Source of the DNA: Ehretia macrophylla
Lineage: Eukaryota > Streptophyta > Magnoliopsida > Boraginales > Ehretiaceae
DNA: 64,000 bases
Assembly (NCBI GenBank): GCA_037974665.1
Contig: CM075764.1
Coordinates: 79,941,825-80,005,824, forward strand
Direction of reading: 5' to 3'
Part shown: piece after piece, positions 1-11,225 of the stretch
Numbering within the stretch: the first letter of the stretch is position 1
Layout of the letters: every line of letters begins with the position of its first letter
Notes under the pieces: model-generated
What the model saw: the letters and a program-made list of their open reading frames with translations, nothing else
What the model was told of the DNA's origin: nothing
Database searches by the model: none
Position numbers and translations under genes: made by a program

Positions 1-673
1 AAAACCCACGCACCTGATTTGTTGTTGATCATGGACAGACTTAAAGCTTAAGACAATGTGCAAGCTAGTGAAAATCTATTTGATTTTTGTTTTGAATTAA
101 AGACCGAGACCAACCTGCCCCTTTTATAATGATCTATCGCGGGTTTCATTGGTTAATGGCTATAAATGGTCTTAAGCACACAGCTGGGTGTTCAAATAAT
201 TCCATGCAAGCTCGCAGAGACAAACAGCAAAGCTACGCAAGAGCTGCTTACATGCACCTGATGAAGAGCTTATTCGTAACTTATTTCTTAGTTGCTTGAC
301 AACAAATGGTAATCTAACTTACAGGTAATGATTAACTACTCTAAATAGCTTTGGTGACTCATGGTCCTCGTGCCTGATAGTGAAGCATTGTTTTAAAATT
401 CAAGTTGTTGCGTGTAATCTCCTTGAAGGCACGGTATTAAGTATAATGTTTAGGCAAGCAGGTGAAGCATTTAGCTCATCCGACGGTGGAGCTTAATTCC
501 TTGATTGCAATTAACTGGATTTGTCTCCATTTGGCAGGCTACACGATTAATTTCCTAGGCTAAGATGTTTTAAAAGAAGCAATGTGATAATGATGGAATC
601 CCAAATCGGGTGATGCAAGTTCACCTATACAACTAAGCAAAGCTTAATAAATTACGCCTAATGAGGTTGGGTA
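1..673 (-). mobile_element. Gypsy-type LTR fragment, promoter-proximal part
   Basis: There is no coding potential here. Read on the minus strand, a TATA-like box (TATAAAAGGGG) lies near 122-132. Its surroundings resemble the TATA region of the LTR-like sequence near 62810. Removing the copia LTR at 674-3184 and one copy of its GGGTA duplication makes this stretch continuous with 3190 onward, so both are probably one old LTR on the minus strand that runs off the left edge. Family assignment is inferred from resemblance to 56480-63300, not from coding sequence. Confidence 0.4.
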
Positions 674-1397
674 TGAAAGGATTACTAGCCAACTTGAGAT
701 ATCATGTCATAACAAAATCATAAGTTGGATTCAAGATCGAAAAGTTGTGCATGGATACCTTGGTATGGCCGAAACATACATAGACTATCAACAAAGATTT
801 TCCAAGTTTTTGTAACAAGGATCAACATGCTAACTTTATATTATGTCCATTGATTATCAATACTAGCTATATATATCAACTATACATATTGAAAAATGCA
901 GGTTCAAAGGTATACCTCACTTGTAGATCACTTTGGAGAAGATGGAGAATAATGTAGAATCCTTCTAACTTGAAGGGTCTAGTTGGTCCACAAGCATCCA
1001 AAGTCACCTTACTACTTGAAGACGAATATGTGCCAGTATATCTTCTAACTATTAAGCTATATGTATGTGGTTTGTTCACAAAATAGCAAAGCTTGACCTT
1101 TCAACTCGCCATGGCCGAGAATCACTAAGCTATATGAAGAAGATGATCTTTTTCTCTCTCCTATAGCCTCGGCCAAAACTGTGCATGTATGTGTATTAGA
1201 GAGCTTCTCACCTTTTAATCAAATAATATATAAAGTATCTCAAAAAGTGTAGCTAATCACAATTGCTAACTTTTCTTGATAATGCATGCACATCATAGGA
1301 TCACAATCATTGCAATTAGATGGTAAGACGAATGTCTTCTCTCACCTCATCCTCTTGGCCGAAAATCTTAGTGGAAAGAGAGAGAAGATTGTCATCT

Positions 1398-1561
1398 TTT
1401 ATATATTATATGATAACTTATCATTTAATTGCTTTTATGCATTCAAGAGCCAATCAAACCATTTCTCTTTCTTGCTTGGTTTATATATTATATGATAACT
1501 TATTATTTAATTACTTTTATGCATTCAAGAGCCAATCAAACCATTTCTCTTTCTTGTTTGA
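1398..1561. repeat. 82-bp tandem duplication inside the copia solo LTR
   Basis: Two adjacent near-identical copies start at 1398 and 1480, each beginning TTTATATATTATATGATAAC and running through an AATCAAACCATTTCTC block. They differ by only a few substitutions. The overlapping short ORFs here repeat the same peptide because of this duplication and are not genes. Confidence 0.8.
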
Positions 1562-1851
1562 ATCAACCAAGCCATGCATAACCTTGGGACAACTTTTTCT
1601 CTCTCATGACACTTGGCAAAAAGGTTCTATCATCAAAAGCAATGACTAATATTCTTTTGTCTTTATTCAAAATCAATCTCATCCATCCAATTCAAATTCA
1701 AATGACTAGGATTGATGACATGGACAATCATACATTTCACATGCCACATGTCAATCACCAACCATTAATTTGCCTTTTCATTTGATGACTAGGATGATGA
1801 CGTAACATTTCACAAATTACATCATCATTGCACATATACATATATAAACAT

Positions 1852-1854
<3 letters not shown>

Positions 1855-1925
<71 letters not shown>
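1855..1925. repeat. (TA)n microsatellite
   Basis: An almost uninterrupted run of TA dinucleotides about 70 bp long within the copia solo LTR. It is likely length-variable and prone to assembly error. Confidence 0.9.
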
Positions 1926-1929
<4 letters not shown>

Positions 1930-3184
1930 TTTGCCCATTCTAATCTCTATTAGAATAAATATATTGAAATTACTTTTCAATAATTACAGTTTGGCCCAAA
2001 AAGTTTTGATAATTATAATTTGACCCCAAAACTTTCCAAAATTAAACTTTTGGCTCAAATACCAACATTGATGACTCTTAACACCTTAAAGCCACTAACC
2101 ACATAACACAAGCTCCCGGTGAACTTATTCATAATACTTATTAGTGTGTGACCTTCTAGATTCATAATCGCGTACCGATGAGGGACCGATAAACCTCCTT
2201 CTCTATTTCAGAAAATGTCTCCGTCATTTACTGAAATACCCTCATGCTCATTAGTGATACACTAGCAACGAATGTACCATGAGAATGTATACGATAATGA
2301 AGACGACATCTTTTATGAATCTATTTAGCCATCAAGAATTAATGTGTAGTCCGATCCTTCTATCAAGAATGCCCCGATCGAGAAAAGACCATAAAATGGT
2401 TAAGTCCACCTCCGATACTATGTATAAATCTGAATCAGTGAAACGAGAGATGACTACCATGGAAAAACTCATTTCCATCACTTCATACTCGCCTTGGCCA
2501 AGGACTTGCTCATTTAACGACCAATCTCAGATATCATAGGATATCACCTCACGCCGAAGGTTAACAAATCCTATCTCGACAATTACCTGTCGGTTCATAC
2601 CACAAAACTAAAATACGAAAGGCTGTAACCCACCTTATGGAAGACGGGCATTGTCCAGTCGCAGAATTTAGCCCTTGATATAACCGGCAGCCGTAATTTC
2701 TCAAGTCTGAGATTAATTTGCACAATTCCTAACTAAATAGTAAACTATTAGCCTGAAATCATGCAACTTACTATTTATTGTTACATTCAATGATCCGTAC
2801 ACAGGCGGTCACTCATATGTTTATTAGTCCACATCATCATGTTGTTCTGGCACTTCGCACGCCATCCTTTATCATTAACATCACTATGTTAATCAAATGT
2901 AATAACATATGATAACCCGTACTCGATTATTCTAGTCCCGGTTGAATAATCTGAAGGGCTATGAACCGATTCTTAATGCTTATCATATTGAAAAAAAAAG
3001 TGCGAAATATCCTAAACCCTTTTAGAACATTTTTCTTATTGGATAAACATTAGGGACATATTCATAACGAAGTAGAGAATATGAATATCCTACAAATAAC
3101 ATAGTGTATAAAACACACAAACATATTCTTGTTAAACACTAATAAGGTCATCTCAAACTATAGTATTAGGGCATATCCTCAACA

Positions 3185-5440
3185 GGGTAGTCATGTTGTT
3201 GTGGGGTGGTGAAGGCTAATGTCAATTAAATAGCTAAGGTTAATTAAACTTATTTATCAAAAGTAATTAAAACCATAAATCTTCTTCAAATTATGTTTAT
3301 TCCATTATTTGCACCAACTTCTCATTTTACTTACTCTAATTCTACTATTTACAACAAATGAACCTGAAATTATTTTATTGAGCAAGAGGTGAACAACTCA
3401 AGTATAAAGTAAATACTTTGAAAACCCTATTCATCCTAGTTTGTAGGTTTAAACGTACTGAGGTTATATAATATTAATTATTTAGAAATAAATTCCTAAA
3501 TCCTTGACTAGTAATTTAGTTTAATGTAAGACCATATAACCACTTATCTTAATCTTTTTATTACTTTAATCTAGTGAGCTATTAACAATTCTTGGGGCAA
3601 TCCTCAGCTCAAACTAAGAAAGTTTTTATGTTCTAGTAGTAGGTAGTTAGGGAATATATTAAACAACTTATTCGCAAACCGTAACATATATAGGCAACTA
3701 CCATATAAATTAACTGAAATACACATAAGTAGAATCAACTACCATAGCTTATAATACATATATTTATTCTTTCATAAGAAAGTAAAATCAGCCATGTTTT
3801 TAATTTAATAGGCATGTACCTCAACTAGATAAGCAACCCATATATCATAAAGGTAAGTTAATGAAATTCTTTGTGTGTATTTTCATATAATCTAAATCAA
3901 ATTGCACTTATACAAAAAAGAATCTGTATATCATCATAGTTAAAGACTACTTAAGCGAATATAATAGGTGGCTAATTATAACCCCAAGTTAAATCTTGTC
4001 AGTTGGTACCCTAATTCCCTATTTCATTCCACAAGTTAGCTAGGATATCCTATCATACCCTAACCACATTTCACTATAAAATTTCAGACCAATTAAATTT
4101 AGCTAAGGTCAGCTGGGCTATATAAATCATTAATTTAAATAATAGATAAGATCTTAATTAAATAAATTAACAAACCTTAACTAAGTTCAATCACTTACAA
4201 GAATCATTAACCCTCAGTAGTAGGTATCATAAGATTTGCAGTTTTCTTTGGTTCCCTTTTAAATTGAAGCGAATGCTTAGGTTGATATGCTAATTTAACA
4301 CATATCCTAAATAGAACATTAAGCACACATATAATACTTATCTCATATACCATTATTCGGAATTCAAGTAGGGTTCTTACATAGCATATCTAAGACTACC
4401 CAACAGACTCAAACGTACCCGGTCAACACTTTGCACATATGACCCCTTTTGTTCTCAATCAATTATTTTCAATTCTAGCAATGTTATATCCATTTGAATG
4501 ACTCATTTAGCCTTCTAAGTATTTATGCCACCTAACCAAAGCGATAAAACACAATTTACATAACAAAAAAACCCTAATTTTGAAGAAATTACTATTTGGT
4601 ACTATTCATCATCTTCCCAAAATCTCCAATCACTATTTTTAACCAATACAAATGCCAAAAAACTACAAAAGAATGTTCTTCACACTTAAAAATAAGCAAT
4701 ACAAGTAATTAAAGAAACCTAGGTAAACTTTGAAATGCATTTAGAATGAAAATCCCTCACCACACAAGGCAATAGGAGGTTGATGAAGGCTCTAGGAAAG
4801 CTCAAACACTCCCTCAAGCAAGCACAAGATCAAACTTGGAAGATTTTTGAATTTTTTTTCTTTTTTTCTTTCTTTTTCTTCTATGGCCGAAAATGGCCTA
4901 GTTTTTTTTTCTTTTGTTGGCTTTTTATTGTATATTATGTATATGTATATATGTATATAAGTATATAATAGTTGGGTATTGGGTTGGGCTTGGAAAAAAT
5001 GGTTTTGGGCTTGGTTAGTTTTAAAAAAATGCTAGAAATCTTCTTTGGCCCAAAAATTGTAACATTGAAAATATTGTTCATACGGGACTAAAACATTTTT
5101 GTATCTTGCTCACCTGATTTGCAATGCACATAATTTTTGTGAACATATGTCCAAAAATAAGTGTATATTAAGGGAAAAATACGAATTTTGAAAAACAAAA
5201 TACTTTAATTTTTACCCCGAGCTCAGGATTCATTTCTAAGTAATGAAAATAAGTTTATTAGATGCAGAAAATAATTTCACATAATTCGCATACTAAAATA
5301 ATAGGTTAATTATTTTATATAAGTTAATTAAACATAGTTTAGTAAATGTTCAAAAATATATATAAAGTAAACTAACAAATAAATACAATTTACTAAATAA
5401 GCAAGTAATCACATAACAACACTTAAATAACACATAAATA
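3185..5440 (-). mobile_element. Gypsy-type LTR fragment, 5' half
   Basis: No gene is seen. Read on the minus strand, this contains AGCATATCAACCTAAGCATTC, which matches the block AGCATATCAAACTAAGCATTC near 61510 in another LTR-like sequence. It also has a GGTGAGGGATTTTCATTC motif like GGTGAGGAATTCAT in the LTRs at 44930 and 63800. It is probably the 5' part of the LTR whose other half is 1-668. The right end is not sharply defined; the satellite array starts at about 5450. A T-rich stretch at 4850-4910 encodes a phenylalanine-rich ORF with no sign of selection. Confidence 0.45.
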
Positions 5441-5449
5441 TATGTAAAT

Positions 5450-8400
5450 AAATGAACTATGTATGCTCTAGGGCTCCGGCGTCACACACATTGTGTTTGA
5501 ATTTCATAAACAAGAAAAATATGAAGATATTAAAAAGTTTTAATACGTTGTTCTTACCTATTAACAAGTTAGAATACATACTATTAGTGATCCGTAGCCC
5601 AACCATAGCTAGGAGCTACGGATGGGCTATGAACATCTTCTTTTTCGTAGCCCATCCATAGCTAATGGCCACTGATGGGCTACGGATGAGCTAGGGGCTA
5701 CGGATGGGCTACGGACCTTTACACAAAAACAAGAGTTATCGCTTTTAATTTGAATTATGAAAATGTTATTCCACCTATAACGTAGTAAAACTTCATTTGA
5801 GTTGCAAGCTTTCCAAATTAAAATAAACTTGGTCCGTATTTCATTAGCATGCGTACTTTTATAGAGAAATCTCATTGGAAATCAATAGCTGTTTAAATCG
5901 AACGTAACTTGTTCTCAATTAACATTATGTTAATATTAATTAACATTCAATCTAGTGGTCCAAAAAATCTCACATTGTATTTGAACTTCATAAATAAGAA
6001 AAATATGAAGATATTAACACGTTTTAATATGTTGTTCCTACCTATTTACAAGTTAGAATACATATTATTAGGGGTCCCGTAGCCCATCCGTAGGTAGGGG
6101 CTACGAATGGGCTATCGACTTCTTCCATTCCACAGCCCATCCGAAACCAATGGCCACGGATGGGCTACGGATGAGCTAGGGGCTACGGATGGACCACATA
6201 TGGGCTACGGATGAGCTAGGGGCTATGGATGGGCTACGGACTTTTACACAAAAACAAAGGTTCTCTCTTTTAATTTGAATTATAGAACTGTGATTCTACT
6301 TGCAACGTAGTAAAACTTCACTTGGCTTGTAATTTTTTCAAATAAAAATAAACTTGGTCTATATTTCATTAGGATGCATACTTTTATAGAGAAATTTCAT
6401 AGGAAATCAATTGTCGTTTAAATCGAACTTAACTTGTTCTCGATTAACATTGCATTAATTTTAATTAAAGTTCAATCTAGTGGTCCAAAAACTCTCACAT
6501 TGTATTTGAACTTCATAAACAAGAAAAATATGAAGATATTAACACATTTTTATACGTTGTTCCTACCATTAATAAATTAGAATACATACTATTAGTTGTT
6601 CGTAGCCTATACTTAGCCAGCTAGGGGCTATGGATGAGCTACAGACTTCTTCCTTTCCGTAGCCCATCCGTAGTCAACAGCCACGTATAAGGTAGGGTCT
6701 ACGGATGGGGCAGGTATGCGCTACGAACCTTTACACAAAAACAAGTGTTATCGTTTTTAATATGAATTATAGAAATGTGATTTCATCTACAACGTAGTAA
6801 AACTTCACTTGATTTACAAGCTTTCCAAATAAAAATAAACTTGATCCATATTTCATTAGCATGCGTACTTTTGTAGAGAAATCTCATAGGAAATCAATAG
6901 TCCTTTAAATCGAATTTAACTTGTTCTCAATTAACATTACGTTAATTTTAATTAAACTTCAATCTAGTCATCCAAAAACTCTCACATTGTGTTTGAACTT
7001 CATAAACAAGAAAAATATGAAGATATTAACACGTTTTAATACATTGTTCCAATCTATTAACAAGTTAGAATACTAACTATTAGTGGTCTGTAGCCCATAT
7101 GTAGCCAACTAGGGGCTGTAGATGGGCTATGGACTTCTTCCTTTCTGTAGCCAATGGCCACGGATGGGCTACATATGAGCTAGGGGCTACGGATGGCTAC
7201 AGATGAGCTAGGGGCTACGGATGGGCTATGGACCTTTACACAAAAATAAGAGTTATCGCTTTTAATTTGAATTATAGAAACGCGATTCCACCTACAACGT
7301 AGTAAAACTTTACTTGACTTGCAAGCTTTCCAAATAAAAATAAATTTGGTTCGTATTTCATTAGTATACGTACTATTATGGAGTAATCTCATAGGAAATC
7401 TATAGCCGTTTAAATTGAACTTAACTTGTTCTCAATTAACATTGCGTTAATATTAATTAACGTTCAATCTAGTGGTCCAAAAACTCTTACATTATGTTTG
7501 AATTTCATAAACAAGAAAAATATGAATATATTAATACGTTGTTCATACCTTTTAACAAGTTAGAATACATACTATTAGTAATCCGTAACCTATTCATAGG
7601 TAGGGGCTTCGGATGGGCTACAAGTGTGCTATAGACTTATTCCTTTCCGTAGCCCATCTATAGCCAATGACCATAGATGGGCTACAGATGAGCTAGGGGC
7701 TACGGATGAGCCACAGATGGGTAACGAACCTTTACACAAAAATAAGGGTTATTGCTTTTAATTTGAATTATATAAATGTTATTCCACCTACAACGTAGTA
7801 AAACTTCACTTGACTTACAAGCTTTTCAAATAAAAATAAACTTGGTCCGTAATTTCTTAGTATGCGTACTTTTATAGAGAATTCTCATTGGAAATCAATA
7901 GCCGTTTAAATCGAACTTAACTTGTTTTCAATTAACATTACGTTAATATTAATTAACGCTCAATCTAGTGGTCTAAAAACTCTCACATTGTGTTTGAACT
8001 TCATAAACAAGAAAAATATGAAGTTATTAACATGTTTTAATATATTGTTACTACCTATTAATAAGTTAGAGTACATACTATTAGTAGTCCCGTAGCTCAT
8101 ACGTAGCTAGGGGCTACAGATTTCTTTCTTTCCATTGCCCATCTGTAGCCAATGGCCACAGATAGGCTACGGATGAGCTAGGGGCTACGGATGGGCCACG
8201 GATGGGCTACAGGCCTTTACACAAAAACAAGGGTTATCGCTTTTACTTTGAATTATATAAATGTTGTTCCACCTATAACGTTGTAAAATTTCACTTGACT
8301 TGCAAGCTTTCCAAATAAAAATAAACTTGGTCCGTATTTCATTAGTATGCAAACTTTTATAGAGAAATCTCATTAGAAATCAATAGTCGTTTAAATCGAA

Positions 8401-9379
8401 CTTAACTTGTTCTCAATTAACATTGTGTTGATTTTAATTAAAGTTCAATCTAGTGGTCCAAAATCTCTCACATTGTTTGAACTTTATAAACAAAAAAATA
8501 TGAAGATATTAATATGTTTTAATACGTTGTTCCTACCTATTAACAAGTTAGAATACATACTATTAGTGGTCCGTAGCCCATACGTAGCCAACTAGGGGCT
8601 ACGAACTTCTTCCTTTTCGTAGCCCATCTGTGGCCAATTGCCGCGGATGGGCTACGGATGAGCTAGGGTCTACGGATGGGCCATAGATGGGCTACAGACC
8701 TTTACACAAAAAAAAAAGTTATCGCTTGTAATTTGAATTATAAAAATATGATTTCACCTACAATGTAGTAAAAATTCACTTGACTTGTAAGCTTTCCAAA
8801 TAAAAATAAACTTTGTATGTATTTCATTTGCATGCGTACTTTTATAGAGAAATCTCATAGGAAATCAATACCCGTTTAAATTGAACTTAACTTATCTCAA
8901 TTAACCTTGCGTTAATGTTAATTAATGTTCAATCTAGTGGTCCAAAAACTCTCACATTGTGTTTGAGCTTCATAAACAAGAAAAATATGAAGATATTAAC
9001 ACATTTTATAATACGTTGTTCATACCTATTAACAAGTTAAAATACATACTATTAGTGGACCGTAGCCCATTCGTAGTTAAGGGCTACAGATGGGCTACAG
9101 ACTTCTTCCTTTCTGTAGACTATTCGTAGTCAATGGTCACGGATGGGCTACGGATGAGCTAGGGCTTACAGATGGGCCACATATGGGCTATAGACCTTTA
9201 TACAAAAATAAGGGTTATCGCTTTTAGTTTGAATTTTAAAAATATAATTTCACCTACAACGTAGTAAAATTTCACTTGACATACAAGCTTTCCAAACAAA
9301 AATAAACTTGGTTCGTATTTCATTAGCATGCATACTTTTATAGAAAAATCTCATAAGAAATCAATAACCGTTTAAATCG
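5450..9379. repeat. Satellite-like tandem array, eight units of about 490 bp
   Basis: The anchor AACAAGAAAAATATGAAGATA (or a close variant) recurs at about 5508, 5993, 6518, 7005, 7509, 8006, 8489 and 8975, giving spacings of roughly 480 to 525 bp. Each unit carries a conserved AT-rich part and a variable GC-richer cassette built from GGGCTACGGATG and its reverse complement CATCCGTAGCCC, able to pair into a hairpin. Unit length varies mainly through the number of these short motifs (6100-6245 has extra copies). The minus-strand ORFs in units 1, 4 and 6 (5627-5875, 7180-7392, 8185-8373) give similar peptides simply because the DNA repeats. The array ends abruptly at about 9379. I recognise no known satellite name. 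Confidence 0.85.
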
Positions 9380-10442
9380 AAGAAAAATCACCCCAAAATC
9401 CGAGTTTTCTTGTTGTGTATTACCAACGTAGGGGTAGAGGGGAAGGGCATTAGCGCCCCATATATTGTTACCTTTTTCATTGATTGCCTCTTTTTCCCTT
9501 ATTTTGTTGTCGACAGAAACAGAAATTAAAGTTTTTGACAACAAAAATTGTAAAATTTCATAACTATGATGTAAGCATTCAATTTGCAATACTCTTTCTT
9601 GAAATTGTAAGTATTCAGCTATGACATTTACCTTAAATTAGGGGGACAAATCAAGATATATGTTTGAATTGAATAATTATACGGGGCAAATTAGAAAGCG
9701 CCTCAAATTTTTTAATAAACCTTAATTAAAAAAAATGTCCGTAGGTGTAAGTAAACCTAAAATTTTCTCTCAGCCAATCAAAAAAATAAATCCACTAAAG
9801 AGCAAAAGAACAACAAATCTTTTATAAAGAAACTTCTGTCAATGCGTCAGCGCGCACTTGTGACTTGTGCTTTCCTTAAAGGAAATCTTTGCTTTCTCAA
9901 AACTGACAAAACCTCCAAACAGTTGAATGTCAAATTATGCCATTTGAGAATCAAGCCCCATTTTCTAACGAAAAAATAAATAAATAAATAAATAAGCCCC
10001 ATTTCCACACATGCACACCCATTCATCATATATATTTGGCCCTTCAAGCGGCCCCTTATTCTTCTAAGCATGCACCAAAAGATCAAAATTTTCTTGTTAA
10101 GTATGTAAATTAAGAAGCACATTGAGGGAGACATTCGCAAACAAGGACAAGATGCATTAACAGGTAGCCGCCATTCATTCTAAATATATTTTAAAAAATA
10201 TATACATTTTAAAAATATTTATAATTTAAAAAATTAAGTAATTAGGCCTCCATTAAATGTGACCTCTTTAAACTAAAATTTTAAATTAGCTCTCATCGCC
10301 ACGAACATATATATACTAATAGCTAGGTTAACATAAATGTTATAGTACGTATTTGAAAACAAAAAGTAATAACTAGAGTGGCTCAAGTCTTTTATAAAGT
10401 GTTGATATATAAAAAGAATAATAATACAAAAAACGAACGCAA
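9380..10442. other. Intergenic sequence upstream of the DUF3755 gene
   Basis: Unique-looking AT-rich DNA between the tandem array and the gene leader. No convincing ORF with a recognisable product, no RNA gene and no clear transposon termini were seen. TATA-like runs at 10303-10315 are possible core-promoter elements but are not distinctive in such AT-rich sequence. Confidence 0.5.
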
Positions 10443-10757
10443 ATGGAAAAGAAACATTTGTACAGAACAAGGCTGCTTTTTCATCTTACGTGCTCCTTCA
10501 GATTCCCTCCTCTCCTACTCTCTCCTTTCCACCTTTTGAAACACTTGACCTCCAATTCAACACCCAAAAGCTTAATTTCTCCAGCTCACACAATCCTATC
10601 TCTTCTCAGAATCTTTAAACTCTTAAGCCAATCCTCAAAACCTCGGTTTCTCCGTAGAGCTAGCTAGGCCACCATATATATATATATATATATATATACT
10701 TCTATATATAGAAAATAAAAAAATAAATAAAAAAAAGGTGGTGATATATATTTGTGT
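10443..10757 (+). promoter_or_regulatory. Probable 5' leader of the DUF3755 gene
   Basis: A pyrimidine-rich tract (CTCCTCTCCTACTCTCTCC) near 10505-10530, common in plant 5' leaders, lies about 240 bp before the start codon. A (TA)n run at 10674-10698 sits between the tract and the ATG. The ORF at 10443-10667 is closed and not in continuity with the protein, so it is an upstream ORF at most. The transcription start was not determined. Confidence 0.4.
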
Positions 10758-11185
10758 ATGCATGCGCGTTTGATGATGTCTAACTTCACTGGTTCACGCC
10801 AAGAAGCTAGTCAGCAGAATCGGGGTTCATCTTCTAATTCATACAATGGAAACTCAAAGCTGCAGGTGATGGAGACTTCCAAACCAACTTTTCATTACCA
10901 CCAAGGAATCTCAATGGATTGGACTCCAGAAGACCAAGCTATACTTGAAGAAGGGCTCGTTAAGTAAGTGAATTTATTGGTTTTTCTTTATGTGATCAAA
11001 CTCATCTGTTTTTTTTTTTTTTTTTCTTTCCTTTAATTTTTTCCTTTTCTTTTTGGATATGTGCATTAATTTTTTTTCTTTTGCATGAAAGTAAGGTGTT
11101 TCAATTATACATCGTGAGAATCATTTCATTTTTTATTTTTATTTTTATTTTTATTTATTTATTTATTCGTTTTGAATCAATTGAT

Positions 11186-11225
<40 letters not shown>

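Larger units (their letters stand above)
674..3184 (-). mobile_element. Copia-type solo LTR, about 2.5 kb
   Basis: On the minus strand this begins TGTTGAGGATATGCCC, close to the common Ty1/copia LTR start TGTTGGAGATATGCCC, and ends CCTTTCA. Identical 5-bp repeats GGGTA flank it at 669-673 and 3185-3189, as expected of a target-site duplication. There is no internal coding region, primer site or second LTR, so it is a solo LTR left by LTR-LTR recombination. A related LTR in the opposite orientation lies at 58515-60845. The two share the start, the CCTTTCA end and the mid-LTR blocks around the GATCGGACTACACA motif. The ORFs inside show no recognisable protein. Confidence 0.75.

Noticed and set aside
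5627-8373. Repeated minus-strand ORFs with similar peptides in the 490-bp array, suggestive of a repeat-protein gene family
   Set aside because: Similarity follows the DNA repeat including non-coding parts, unit lengths are not multiples of three, and frames break in most units.
5450-9379. CRISPR-like array
   Set aside because: Units are about 490 bp and themselves conserved throughout, with no short repeat and unique spacer pattern, and the setting is a plant nuclear genome.
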